NCBI RefSeq assembly: GCF_024138715.1
Contig: NZ_CP092074.1
Location: forward strand, 3,906,001-3,970,000
Length of the DNA: 64,000 nt
From: Emticicia sp. 21SJ11W-3
GTDB taxonomy: Bacteria > Bacteroidota > Bacteroidia > Cytophagales > Spirosomataceae
Direction: 5' to 3'
Every line of letters begins with the position of its first letter. The stretch's first letter is position 1. The position numbers and the translations under genes were made by a program. This document shows positions 55,970-64,000 of the stretch, piece after piece. The notes under the pieces were generated by a model that worked only from the letters and a program-made list of their open reading frames with translations, did no database searches and was not told where the DNA came from.

Positions 55970-56965
55970 TTACCTTGCTGCTATTATCAAGCCCAAGCCC
56001 GTTAAGTAAAGCAGCAGCATTACATTAAGTATAGTTGATGTACCCCGGGGTGCATTTCTGAACTCTTTCCATATAAAAATACCCCAGATGGCTGCTACCA
56101 CAGTAGCCCCCTGCCCTAATCCGTATGAAATGGCTGTTCCGGCTTTATCAGATGCGATAATGCTAAAGGCCATACCCATACACCAGATTACCCCACCTAA
56201 CACACCCGTCAGGTGATTTTTCATGCTCCCTCTAAAATAACTGCCGTAGCTAACGGGTGTTCCCACAAAAGGCTTCCACATCAGCAATGAATTAAACAAA
56301 ATATTGCTTAAGAAGATGCCTGTAGAAAAAAAGAACACAGCAGTGTAAGGGCTTAGCTTTCCGGCTTCTGGTACTTCAAAGTTCTGGAACATGGCCTGCG
56401 CCACATATTTGTAGAAATAGCCCATCAGCACCCCGGCCACTACCGAGAGAATCAATCCTTTTGAAGAAACACCCTTTGCCTGTGCAACTGCGCGCCTGTA
56501 AGCATAGGCATTAATCAATATGGCAGCAGCAATAAGCCCTACACCAAGAAATATAAGTGATGAATTACCAACCGGGTTATCCAGGTAGTTCACAATCACG
56601 CCAATCACCAGCGCCAGACCAATACCAACCGGAAAAGCCACTGCCATACCTGCAATAGATATAGCCGCACCCAAAAGAATATTAGCTGCGTTGAAAACCA
56701 CCCCGCCCAGCATGGCCGAGCTTACATTGCTGGCATCAGCCTGTTGAACATCAGCAATAAAGCTTCGCCCTTCGGTGCCGTTGCTGCCCAGTGTAAATGC
56801 CAGAAAAGTAGCCAGCAGTACGATACCGGTTACGTAGTCCCAATAAAATAATTCAAAACGCCAGGTAGCTGCCGCCAGTTTTTGGGTATTGGCCCATGAA
56901 CCCCAGCACAACATGGTAATAATACAGAACAGTACGGCAAGCGGATATGTTTCTATGATAAACAT
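55970..56965 (-). CDS. GRP-family sugar transporter (RhaT/RbsU-like)
   Basis: 331-aa inner-membrane protein with ten TM helices. Helix 1 holds the family's LFCIITMLCWGSWANTQKL, the middle GIALALVIGV-like glycine-rich segments (VGIGLALVIGVIVNYL) and the last part AISYGLGQGATVVAAIWG. Likely brings ribose, or a nucleoside, into the cell to feed ribokinase. Same-strand neighbours at 20-31 bp spacing. Confidence 0.88.
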   Translation of the reverse strand: MFIIETYPLAVLFCIITMLCWGSWANTQKLAAATWRFELFYWDYVTGIVLLATFLAFTLGSNGTEGRSFIADVQQADASNVSSAMLGGVVFNAANILLGAAISIAGMAVAFPVGIGLALVIGVIVNYLDNPVGNSSLIFLGVGLIAAAILINAYAYRRAVAQAKGVSSKGLILSVVAGVLMGYFYKYVAQAMFQNFEVPEAGKLSPYTAVFFFSTGIFLSNILFNSLLMWKPFVGTPVSYGSYFRGSMKNHLTGVLGGVIWCMGMAFSIIASDKAGTAISYGLGQGATVVAAIWGIFIWKEFRNAPRGTSTILNVMLLLYLTGLGLIIAAR

Positions 56966-56996
56966 TTGGCCGGATGATTAGAGGTGAAATGATTGA

Positions 56997-57980
56997 CTAT
57001 TTCTTTTTAGGCTGGTGCATCATGTAATCTTCAATGATGGTTGCTACTTCTGCAGGGGGCATTTTCTCTGTCAGATACATTAGTTTCTCACCGGGTATCA
57101 GCACATTTGTGCCATCCTCCTTAATCTCCAGATTCAACTTTCTGTAAGAGAAATAGGGTTCAATACCTTTAATAGCTACCAGAACGGCGGTCTGGTCCCA
57201 GCTGTTACGCCCCTGGGTGTTCTTATCTTTTGCCAAAGCTACCTGATACGCATCTTTCACGGGGCTGCTCTGAATATCCTCATTGTTTATCAGGCGAATA
57301 CCTGTTCTTATTTTCTCGCCAATCTCAAAACCACTGAGCAACATTGGTGTATTCCATTCAGTAAATACCTTTTGCGATGCTCTGGCATCAATATGCACAT
57401 TAAATTCACGGAAACGCTGGTTTTTATCCAGCCCGGCAGCCATAGACACCAGCCATTTTACTTTTTTTCTGATGAGGTCTTTTCCTGAAAGTTTTGAAAA
57501 CTCATCGGGCCGGGAATCAAGTAAATCGGCCAGATTGGTAAAAAAGCCAACCGTTATAATAGTTACAGACTGGTCTGGCTGTTTTGCCAGAATCCTGCGG
57601 TAAAGTTTCACGGCCTCAGTGGCTTCGGCATTTTCTTTTAAGTTATGAGGATATTTATCTATTATAAACTCTGCCCACTTTTGCGAACAGTTCATGTTGG
57701 GTTTTTCTCTTTTGGTAATACCAACCGGGATATCCGGACGACCGAAATAGGTATTCAGTACGCTGATGGTAGGTGCGGTGGTTTCAAAGGCATTGCATGA
57801 AATAGTGGCCAGAATCTTCGCTTCGCCTGCATCGGCCAGGGCATGCAGCAGGGCCATTGCGCCTACGTCGTCATAATCAGGTGCAATATCGGTATCAAAA
57901 ATAACTGAAACTGGCTTACTTTTCTGAGCAGAAAGACACAGGCTTAGCATGCAAAGTACGATGGCAAGAAACTTTGGCAT
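56997..57980 (-). CDS. Secreted nucleoside hydrolase
   Basis: 327 aa. A signal peptide (FLAIVLCMLSLCLSAQ) precedes the nucleoside-hydrolase fold with calcium-binding DTDIAPDYDDVGAMALL, a variant of the DxDxxxDD motif. It splits periplasmic nucleosides into base and ribose; the GRP transporter and ribokinase downstream would take up and phosphorylate the sugar. ATG 57980 gives a normal signal peptide. A -7 element lies upstream. Confidence 0.9.
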   Translation of the reverse strand: MPKFLAIVLCMLSLCLSAQKSKPVSVIFDTDIAPDYDDVGAMALLHALADAGEAKILATISCNAFETTAPTISVLNTYFGRPDIPVGITKREKPNMNCSQKWAEFIIDKYPHNLKENAEATEAVKLYRRILAKQPDQSVTIITVGFFTNLADLLDSRPDEFSKLSGKDLIRKKVKWLVSMAAGLDKNQRFREFNVHIDARASQKVFTEWNTPMLLSGFEIGEKIRTGIRLINNEDIQSSPVKDAYQVALAKDKNTQGRNSWDQTAVLVAIKGIEPYFSYRKLNLEIKEDGTNVLIPGEKLMYLTEKMPPAEVATIIEDYMMHQPKKK

Positions 57981-58013
57981 TGATATAAAGAGGTTAAAGG
58001 CTGAACTTGTTCT

Positions 58014-58021
58014 CAAAAATA
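58014..58021 (-). promoter_or_regulatory. -7 element for the nucleoside salvage operon
   Basis: TATTTTTG on the minus strand, an exact TAnnTTTG match about 35 bp before the nucleoside hydrolase ATG. No clear -33 at ideal spacing. Confidence 0.4.
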
Positions 58022-58164
58022 AAAAATAAAAGTAGAAACTGAAACAGAAACGGCTGATATTAAATGCTCACAGGGTCATTTAAAAATTGAATCTAATCAA
58101 GTAAACAATGGGTTTATTTTATATTTCTATCTAACTTGCCTGCCGAAAACCTCATTCCCAATCT

Positions 58165-59541
58165 ATGAAATACCTTCTTTTACCAGCTTTTATTTTTGCG
58201 GTTTCATTTACTTATGCACAACGGGTTGATGTATGGCTTACCAATGCCGATAAATCTGCCCTGTTTCAAAAACAAGCCCAGGCCTTACAGTTTGTGGATG
58301 ATAAAACTGACGGCCCCACCATTTTTGTAGATGATACAAAGAAATTCCAGACCATGGATGGCTTTGGCTTTACGCTTACAGGGGGTAGTGCCACATTGAT
58401 TAATAAACTGGGCGAAACCGAAAAGGCCAATTTACTGAAAGAACTTTTTGCTACCAATGGTAACAATATAGGCATCAGTTACCTGCGTATCAGCATCGGC
58501 GCATCTGATTTAAGCGACCATGTGTTTACTTATAACGACCTGCCTGCCGGAGAAACCGATGTGACTATGAATAAATTCAGTCTGGCTGAAGAGCAAAAAG
58601 ACCTTATTCCTGTTTTGAAGCAAATACTGAAAATTAATCCGACAATTAAGATACTGGGTTCGCCCTGGACGCCCCCGGTTTGGATGAAAACCAACGGCAA
58701 CTCAAAAGGAGGCAGCCTGAAACCCGAATACTACCAGGCTTATGCCAGATACCTTACCCGCTACATACAGGCCATGCAAAAAGAAGGCATCAGAATTGAT
58801 GCTATAACCATTCAAAACGAACCTTTGCACCCCGGCAACAACCCAAGTTTATTGATGCTGCCAGATGAACAGGCCACTTTTATCAAAAAAAACCTGGGTC
58901 CGATGTTTAAAACCAGTGGTATTAAAACCAAAATTGTACTGTATGACCACAATGCCGACCGCCCGGATTACCCCATCAGTATTCTGAACGACCCCGAAGC
59001 ACGTAAATATATTGATGGCTCGGCTTTCCACCTGTACGGCGGCGCAATTGAAACCCTGAAAGATGTTCATGAAGCACATCCTGACAAAAACCTGTACTTT
59101 ACCGAACAATGGATTGGTGCCCCGGGCAATTTTGCGGGAGACCTGAAATGGCATATAAAAAACCTCATTATTGGCGCACCCAGAAACTGGTGCAGAAATG
59201 TACTGGAATGGAATCTGGCTGCCGACCCGAAACAAAACCCGCACACAGATGGCGGATGCACCGAGTGCCTGGGTGCCTTAACTATTGGCAAGTCTATCAT
59301 CAGAAACCCGGCTTATTATATTGTGGCACATGCCTCTAAATTTGTACGCCCGGGTTCAGTGCGGGTAGCTTCAAACATTACCTTGTCTCTGGCCAATGTG
59401 GCCTTTAAAACCTCAGGTGGCAAAACAGTACTGATAGTACTGAATGAATCTGACAAACCGCAATCTTTCACAATTTCTTTTAAACGCAAAACGCTGAGCC
59501 AGGCTCTTAATGGTGGGTCTGTGGCTACTTATGTTTGGTAA
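58165..59541 (+). CDS. Secreted GH30 glycoside hydrolase (glucosylceramidase-like)
   Basis: 458 aa with a signal peptide (YLLLPAFIFAVSFTYAQ). The GH30 (beta/alpha)8 barrel has the acid/base Glu219 in ITIQNEPLHPG and nucleophile Glu314 in YFTEQWIGAP; other hallmarks are GFGFTLTGGSA, LGSPWTPPVWMKT and the C-terminal beta domain (VLNESDKPQSFTISF). It probably hydrolyses a beta-glucan or glucosyl lipid. The nearby nucleoside cluster reads on the other strand. Confidence 0.9.
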   Translation: MKYLLLPAFIFAVSFTYAQRVDVWLTNADKSALFQKQAQALQFVDDKTDGPTIFVDDTKKFQTMDGFGFTLTGGSATLINKLGETEKANLLKELFATNGNNIGISYLRISIGASDLSDHVFTYNDLPAGETDVTMNKFSLAEEQKDLIPVLKQILKINPTIKILGSPWTPPVWMKTNGNSKGGSLKPEYYQAYARYLTRYIQAMQKEGIRIDAITIQNEPLHPGNNPSLLMLPDEQATFIKKNLGPMFKTSGIKTKIVLYDHNADRPDYPISILNDPEARKYIDGSAFHLYGGAIETLKDVHEAHPDKNLYFTEQWIGAPGNFAGDLKWHIKNLIIGAPRNWCRNVLEWNLAADPKQNPHTDGGCTECLGALTIGKSIIRNPAYYIVAHASKFVRPGSVRVASNITLSLANVAFKTSGGKTVLIVLNESDKPQSFTISFKRKTLSQALNGGSVATYVW

Positions 59542-59563
59542 AGAGGAATGAAACCCCATCCTT

Positions 59564-59602
59564 ACCCTTCCCTACGTGGGTCGCCCCAACATGGGGAAGG
59601 GT
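59564..59602. terminator. Terminator overlapping the miaA 3' end
   Basis: ACCCTTCCC (59564-59572) pairs with GGGAAGGGT (59594-59602), with an inner stem TGGG-TCG-CCCA; it is followed on the plus strand by TTTAATTT. It ends the GH30 transcript and its right arm lies within the last codons of miaA. Confidence 0.55.
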
Positions 59603-60531
59603 TTAATTTCTGCAAGCCCCATCATCTCCTCAGTAAGATTCACCAGGCTATCCATCCCATTCAGCCAGTGAATAGCTAATCCTTTTTTTTCCATGCTCCT
59701 GAAGAACGTCATCTGTCGCTTGGCAAACTGGTGTATGGCAACTTCCAGTTTTTTTACCATATCATCATAGGCCGTATGCCCAAGCAAATATTCCGTAATG
59801 AATTTATATTCAAGCCCATAAAATACCAGTTTCTCAGGGCTTACACCCGCATTCAGTAAGCCTTGCACTTCTTCTATCATGCCACTGGCCAGTCTGCTAT
59901 ATAATCGCGCGGTTATTCTTTCCCGGCGTATCTCGGTCGGTATCTGTATCCCGAAAATAATTGCATCAGATATACTTTCATTATCTTTCTTTACGGCATT
60001 ATTGCTACTGTTGAATTTTGCCACCTCAAAAGCCCTGATTAGCCTTTTTTTAGTAGAGACATCGGCATCAGGGTAAAACACCTGGTAATCTTGCCTAAAA
60101 AGGCACAATAAATCTTCATAGGTTCGGGTGTCCAGTTCATTTCTCCATTCTTCATTAACAGGTACCTGTGTGTGCTGATAGCTTTTCAAAACTGCCTCTA
60201 TATACATACCTGTTCCACCGCAAAGAATGGGTACTTTGCCCCTTGCAGTAATATCCTGATATGCCTGTATACAATCTTTTTGGAATCTTGCTACATGGTA
60301 ATCGTTACCGGCCTCAACTATATCAATCAGATGATACGGAATTACTTTTCCGGAGCTATGCGTATAATCTTCATAGTCTTTGCCAGTACCTATGTTCATT
60401 CCTTTGTACACTTGTCGGCTATCGGCACTGATAATTTCGCCGTCAATCCTTACAGCAAGCTCAACAGCAAGCCGGGTTTTGCCCGATGCCGTCGGCCCTA
60501 AAAGCACTATCAGTCTCGGTTTATTGCTCAT
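59572..60531 (-). CDS. miaA: tRNA dimethylallyltransferase
   Basis: Adds a dimethylallyl group to A37 of tRNA. 319 aa: P-loop LLGPTASGKTRLAVELA, DSRQVYKGMNIGTGKD, CGGTGMYIEAVL, and the C-terminal KRQMTFFRS that binds tRNA. Its start overlaps the end of the upstream unknown gene by 11 nt, so both are translated together. Confidence 0.96.
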   Translation of the reverse strand: MSNKPRLIVLLGPTASGKTRLAVELAVRIDGEIISADSRQVYKGMNIGTGKDYEDYTHSSGKVIPYHLIDIVEAGNDYHVARFQKDCIQAYQDITARGKVPILCGGTGMYIEAVLKSYQHTQVPVNEEWRNELDTRTYEDLLCLFRQDYQVFYPDADVSTKKRLIRAFEVAKFNSSNNAVKKDNESISDAIIFGIQIPTEIRRERITARLYSRLASGMIEEVQGLLNAGVSPEKLVFYGLEYKFITEYLLGHTAYDDMVKKLEVAIHQFAKRQMTFFRSMEKKGLAIHWLNGMDSLVNLTEEMMGLAEIKPFPMLGRPT

Positions 60532-61408
60532 TTACCGGTTCTTTTAATTTTAGTAAATACTTCCAGCTTCCGGCGTTCCAGACTTTCCGGCTATTGTTTC
60601 CAACCTTTGGGTTCCATAGTCTGTTCAGGTTTTCATCCAACTCAAAGGCTTTGGGCGGTAATAATTGCAACCTTTCAAAACCCAGTTTTTCATAACTAGC
60701 CCCGTCTGACCAATCAGCATCTGCGTATGTCATAATATCATCAGGCTTTTGTTCTTTAATAAACGCCTGCAGTAGTTTATCAAAACCACCTACTACCGTA
60801 AACCCTTTCAGATTGGCAAAGCGTATCAGCTCAAAACTACGGTAAGAAACGCCCTCTCTCACAAAAGTTCTGGCTGTGCTGAACGAGGCAACCGCAACCA
60901 GGATTTCTTCAGTTATATCAGAATTTTTTAGCAGTATCCGGCTAAAAATATTCTTCTCGGTATCAATTACCCTAAAGTAACGTTTGGGTAAATACAGGCC
61001 ATATTTAAACTTGGCTGAGGTAGAAATCTGCAGGTGGTGTTCGTTCAGGAAACCGTCAAGCGTTGCTTTATCAATGCGCCTACTCAGGCACAACCGCGCC
61101 GGAATAGTAGCCGATTGACCCAGAATAGACAACAACCTTGATTGTATGACCAATTTGCGGTTAAGCCAGAGGTCTTCCCAAAGATGCACAATTTTAATGC
61201 CCGATTCAGCAAATTGCAAGGTCAGGCTTTTAAAGAAATCCCCATCCTTTGCCTGCGGTTCTAAATTAACACAATGAATAACGGTTTGTTTGTCTGAAAG
61301 ATACAAAAACGTATATGGCGAAAAAGGGAATGCATCAGGATTAATCAGCAACGGTGCAGAACTGTTTTGTTGAATAAAGGCGGCTATTTCGGTACTGAAT
61401 GATTCCAA
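60521..61408 (-). CDS. Unknown protein, phage-endonuclease-like domain, coupled to miaA
   Basis: 295 aa, no signal peptide. The middle and C-terminal part (HLWEDLWLNRKLVIQSRL, IPARLCLSRRI, FLNEHHLQIS, and FELIRFANLKGFTVVGGFDK with KLLQAFIKEQ) resembles a domain I recall from phage homing-endonuclease-related proteins, including the GG-x-DKLL-x-F ending; this recognition is from memory and uncertain. Overlaps miaA by 11 nt. TTG start at 61408 after an in-frame TAA. Possible nucleic-acid processing or host-factor role. Confidence 0.5.
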   Translation of the reverse strand: MESFSTEIAAFIQQNSSAPLLINPDAFPFSPYTFLYLSDKQTVIHCVNLEPQAKDGDFFKSLTLQFAESGIKIVHLWEDLWLNRKLVIQSRLLSILGQSATIPARLCLSRRIDKATLDGFLNEHHLQISTSAKFKYGLYLPKRYFRVIDTEKNIFSRILLKNSDITEEILVAVASFSTARTFVREGVSYRSFELIRFANLKGFTVVGGFDKLLQAFIKEQKPDDIMTYADADWSDGASYEKLGFERLQLLPPKAFELDENLNRLWNPKVGNNSRKVWNAGSWKYLLKLKEPVNEQ

Positions 61409-61510
61409 ATTTATTTAATTTTTAAGTGCTGCTTCAATTTTTAATATCTGTTATACGTTTAAATAACAAAATAGCTAAAAAACTTCCGGAAATAATAAAT
61501 CTGTTTTCTA

Positions 61511-62206
61511 ATGAAGACCCTGCGTTTTTTTGCCTTGATGCTGGCAATTGCAACTATATCCTTTACGGCTTTCGGGCAATCAACACGTACCTATCTATTA
61601 CAGGAGGCTGATGATTACTTTAAAGCAGGCCGTTATTGGGACGCCTTTTTTCTGTACCGCGAGTGCGCCAAATTACCTGAATTTCAGTCGGAAAGCAAAG
61701 TATCAGACCAGATTAGCTATTCGTCGCGGGCGCTTTTTCTTACCAGGAAATTTCAGGACTTTGCAGCGATACGGAGGTATGAACCTGCCAAAAGTAATCT
61801 GATTGAACTCATTAACATAAACCCCAATGACCCGAACCGCGGGCAGTTACCCAGAATTACACTGGCACAAGGCGCTGAGTTGCACCGCCTGGCTTGGCGG
61901 CAGCCCACACCACAGGCCACGGCAGATATGCTGAAAAGAGCCATAGCCTATTATCACCAGGCCATCAGAGAGGGATTAATTGACGCGTCAATAGCCACGT
62001 CTATCAAACAAGCCGAAGCGTCAATTAAAGATACTGGTGTAAAAGATGCTGAACCGGCAATTAATGCAGACCCTGTACTTAAAACAAATACAACGCCCGC
62101 ACAGAATACGGCTCCGGTTGCCAGCCCCAGAAAAGCCGGAAATGCCCCTCCGGAAGTAATTATTTTGCCAGGCACACAAAGTACCTCTCAACCCAAAAAG
62201 AACTAA
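61511..62206 (+). CDS. Secreted protein with helical repeats and disordered tail
   Basis: 231 aa: signal peptide (FFALMLAIATISFTAFGQ), then helical TPR-like segments (YLLQEADDYFKAGRYWDAFF, ADMLKRAIAYYHQAI), followed by a Thr/Pro/Ala-rich tail from about residue 190. It may act as a periplasmic scaffold. I do not recognise a specific family. Confidence 0.6.
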   Translation: MKTLRFFALMLAIATISFTAFGQSTRTYLLQEADDYFKAGRYWDAFFLYRECAKLPEFQSESKVSDQISYSSRALFLTRKFQDFAAIRRYEPAKSNLIELININPNDPNRGQLPRITLAQGAELHRLAWRQPTPQATADMLKRAIAYYHQAIREGLIDASIATSIKQAEASIKDTGVKDAEPAINADPVLKTNTTPAQNTAPVASPRKAGNAPPEVIILPGTQSTSQPKKN

Positions 62207-62231
62207 AAGTTTATTTAATAGCAAAAACAGG

Positions 62232-62259
62232 GAGGCAAATAATAGGTATTGCCTGCCTC
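62232..62259 (+). terminator. Hairpin after the secreted repeat protein
   Basis: GAGGCA (62232-62237) pairs with TGCCTC (62254-62259), followed by GTTTTAGTTTT, consistent with a factor-independent terminator. Confidence 0.5.
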
Positions 62260-62389
62260 GTTTTAGTTTTGCAGGCATTAAATATGCGTTTGGTTTTAAT
62301 CTGCTCATTGTCTTTGGTTAATTTTTGATGGCCATCAGCAAGTAATTGATATATTTGTGCTTTTAATTTCTTACAAAAAAATCAGTATT

Positions 62390-62797
62390 ATGCCATTAGA
62401 AATCGGAGATACCTACAAACACGAATTTCGTTTTTCGCAGGATGACGTCATTAAATTTGCAGAAGTAACCGGCGATAAAAACCCCTTGCACCTGGACGCC
62501 GATTATGCAGCCCAAACACGCTTCAAACGCCCCATTATTCATGGCCATTTAAGCAGTAGTGTTTTTACAAGGGTATTGGGTATGGAGTTTCCGGGCAAAG
62601 GTTCAGTGTATATGAAACAGGAAACGGAGTATTTGTTTCCGATGTTTGTAGATACAGACTACGAAGTAATTTTTACGGTAATGACTGTTGACAAAGAAAA
62701 GCATATTGCTGAAATAGCCGGAGAGGTTTTTATTAAAGGAACATCTCGCCGAACCATCAGAGGGCTGGCTACGCTAATGCATACCGAAAAAATATAA
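62390..62797 (+). CDS. MaoC-type (R)-hydratase/dehydratase
   Basis: 135-aa hot-dog-fold enzyme with the MaoC hydratase-2 motif (VIKFAEVTGDKNPLHLDADY) and IIHGHLSSSVFTRVLG. Acts on (R)-3-hydroxyacyl-CoA or related thioesters. ATG 62390 gives the normal MPLEIGDTYKHEF start. Confidence 0.88.
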   Translation: MPLEIGDTYKHEFRFSQDDVIKFAEVTGDKNPLHLDADYAAQTRFKRPIIHGHLSSSVFTRVLGMEFPGKGSVYMKQETEYLFPMFVDTDYEVIFTVMTVDKEKHIAEIAGEVFIKGTSRRTIRGLATLMHTEKI

Positions 62798-62798
62798 A

Positions 62799-62826
62799 AA
62801 GGTAAGCTCATGACTGAGCTCACCTT
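62799..62826. terminator. Bidirectional hairpin between the hydratase and Hc1-like genes
   Basis: AAGGTAAGCTCA (62799-62810) pairs with TGAGCTCACCTT (62815-62826), with one mismatch, followed by T-rich sequence. Serves two convergent short genes. Confidence 0.6.
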
Positions 62827-62859
62827 CTTCTTTAATCTCTTTCACAATAAATGTGGTTT

Positions 62860-63036
62860 TCATTGGGCATTTTTTATTGATTGTACTTCGGCCCTTGTGG
62901 CTTTCGCCCAGGCAGCCAATTGCGCCATACCGGCTCTTACTCTTGTGCCGGCAGCTTTATTGCCTTTGTCGTAAAATTTGTCAAAATCCCCTTGCAGAGA
63001 AGCAACTAGGTCACTAAGTTCTTTGTACTTATTCAT
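62860..63036 (-). CDS. Histone H1-like protein (Hc1-type)
   Basis: 58 aa, so missed by length filters: MNKYKELSDLVASLQGDFDK then FYDKGNKAAGTRVRAGMAQL and AAWAKATRAEVQSIKNAQ. The KFYDKGNxAAGTRVRxGMxxL core and the length match the small H1-like DNA-binding proteins of Bacteroidota, which resemble chlamydial Hc1. Probably a nucleoid protein. Start ATG 63036; convergent with the hydratase gene. Confidence 0.82.
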   Translation of the reverse strand: MNKYKELSDLVASLQGDFDKFYDKGNKAAGTRVRAGMAQLAAWAKATRAEVQSIKNAQ

Positions 63037-63178
63037 GGTAATTGTAACAGATTTGGTTAAAAAATAGAATTACTTACTCAAACTATGAATTATTAGCACT
63101 TGCAAGTTAGAGATATTGATAAATATTACAAATTTTTCTAAAGAAAATACTATAAAAAACAGCATATTTTTGTACCAC

Positions 63179-63218
63179 AAAGTAAAAAAGTCAGGTTGTA
63201 GCCTGACTTTTTTACTTT
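63179..63218. terminator. Bidirectional terminator after the right-edge synthase gene
   Basis: A 17-bp perfect stem (AAAGTAAAAAAGTCAGG and its complement) with a 6-nt loop, A-rich and T-rich on either side. Lies about 55 bp past the synthase stop. Confidence 0.85.
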
Positions 63219-63272
63219 CTATATTAAAATAGCCTACAAAAACCGTTCTTAAAGACCCTTTCTGCCTGTTTA

Positions 63273-64000
63273 TCAGGCCACTGTAAGTGATGCATATTCA
63301 CCGGCTTTAAGCTTGGCCTGAACTTTTTCAAAGCACTCCATGGTATATTCAACGTCCTCAAGTGTATGAGATGAAGTAGGAATAATACGAAGCATAATTA
63401 CCCCTTTAGGAACTACCGGATAAATGATAACAGAACAGAAAATACCCATATTTTCTCTCAGGTCACGTATCAGATTGGTAACGGTAGGTAAATCATAATT
63501 ACCATGCAGGAAAACCGGGGTAACCGGCGACGAGGTATCACCAATATCAAAACCACGTTTACGGAAACCATCCTGAAGTGCATTAACAATTGTCCAGAGG
63601 TTTTCTTTGTATTCAGGGTGTTTCTTTATAAGTTCAAGCCGTTTCATACCACCCAGAACATAAGGCATAGGTAATGCCTTGGCATAAGTTTGAGAGCGCA
63701 TATTGTATTTCAGAAACATCACCACATCCGGGTCGGCAGCAATAAACGCTCCTATAGCCGCCATTGACTTGGCAAACGTACAGAAGTGCAGGTCTACTTC
63801 ATCCTGAACCCCAAAATGCTCGGGTACTCCCGCTCCGGTGGCACCCATTGTTCCGAAACCATGCGCGTCGTCAACCAATAAACGGAAGCTGTATTTTTTC
63901 TTCAGTTCAACAATTTTATCAAGACTGCCCACTTTACCCGACATCCCGAAAACCCCTTCAGTTATCACCAGAACGCCACCGCCTCTTTCATCAGCCAATT
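63273..64000 (-). CDS. Alpha-oxoamine synthase, probably serine palmitoyltransferase (5' end outside window)
   Basis: PLP enzyme that condenses an amino acid with an acyl-CoA. The frame is open to the right edge; about 240 C-terminal residues are visible of a ~400-residue protein. Present are VDDAHGFGTMGATGAGVPEHFG (with the PLP-stacking Asp and His), HFCTFAKSMAAIGAF with the Schiff-base lysine, and QTYAKALPMPYVLGGMKRLE. In Bacteroidota this family includes the sphingolipid-forming SPT, which I consider more likely than glycine C-acetyltransferase or BioF, but the sequence seen does not prove it. Confidence 0.8.
   Translation of the reverse strand, partial: LADERGGGVLVITEGVFGMSGKVGSLDKIVELKKKYSFRLLVDDAHGFGTMGATGAGVPEHFGVQDEVDLHFCTFAKSMAAIGAFIAADPDVVMFLKYNMRSQTYAKALPMPYVLGGMKRLELIKKHPEYKENLWTIVNALQDGFRKRGFDIGDTSSPVTPVFLHGNYDLPTVTNLIRDLRENMGIFCSVIIYPVVPKGVIMLRIIPTSSHTLEDVEYTMECFEKVQAKLKAGEYASLTVA

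Noticed and set aside
63273-64000. Naming the right-edge gene BioF or glycine C-acetyltransferase
   Set aside because: The visible part fits the whole alpha-oxoamine synthase family and the N-terminal half, which would discriminate, is outside the window.

Overview
The window looks like chromosomal DNA from a member of the Bacteroidota, most likely of the order Cytophagales. The reasons are the gene families present (DUF3822, DUF4199, PorP/SprF type IX secretion family, fused MurF-alanine racemase, short Hc1-like histone, HisKA_3 kinase with a Y_Y_Y domain, stand-alone LytTR regulator), several promoter matches to the Bacteroidota consensus TTTG-N(19-23)-TAnnTTTG, and many GTG/TTG starts. Most of it is ordinary core genome. 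I see no rRNA, tRNA, prophage, transposase or CRISPR array. Both edges cut genes: an RND efflux pump on the left and an alpha-oxoamine synthase (probably serine palmitoyltransferase) on the right.

Layout. 1-3.7 kb: RND pump and TolC-like outer-membrane partner. 3.8-8.3 kb: exported Gfo/Idh/MocA oxidoreductase, a membrane-anchored LuxR regulator with a DUF4199 protein, a composite intergenic repeat region (6.58-7.26 kb), and an exported FGE-sulfatase-fold protein without the catalytic cysteines. 8.3-18 kb: MurF-Alr, a lipoprotein, CoaD, a GH5-like lipoprotein hydrolase, DUF3822, NUDIX, a RecD/Dda-like helicase and CorA. 18-25.3 kb: GT2/unknown/NodB cluster, an M1 peptidase, and a tightly packed pirin-nitrilase-arginase operon. 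25.3-31.6 kb: LigA, Frr, PyrH, biotinyl carrier protein, EamA exporter, DusB. 31.6-36.4 kb: CPBP protease-like protein, a 43-aa membrane protein, an HPr-kinase-like protein followed by a 47-aa precursor-like peptide, an ABC permease and TsaB. 36.4-44.5 kb: CtpA-type protease, a phosphoglycerate-mutase-fold lipoprotein, GyrB, GalK and polyphosphate kinase. 44.5-49.2 kb: an uncharacterised set (papain-like protease, 37-codon micro-ORF, 159-aa protein with a Gly6 tail, 216-aa multipass membrane protein) between a LytTR regulator and a LuxR-type two-component pair. 49.3-53.8 kb: 2-oxoglutarate dehydrogenase E2 and E1. 54-64 kb: PorP/SprF, a nucleoside/ribose salvage cluster (nucleoside hydrolase, GRP sugar transporter, ribokinase), GH30, MiaA with an overlapping unknown gene, a secreted repeat-like protein, a MaoC dehydratase, an Hc1-like histone and the right-edge synthase.

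The two best candidates for undescribed biology are: (1) the HPr-kinase-like gene plus a 47-aa peptide whose leader resembles lasso/RiPP leaders (W-x-x-P-x-F, then Thr), with no lasso cyclase or peptidase alongside; and (2) the protease / micro-ORF / Gly-tail protein / membrane protein operon between two regulatory loci. A third structural curiosity is a family of tandem 8-bp GAGTGATT-like repeats that recurs in intergenic regions and in one place flanks a 124-bp stretch bounded by a perfect 13-bp inverted repeat and 145-bp direct repeats.
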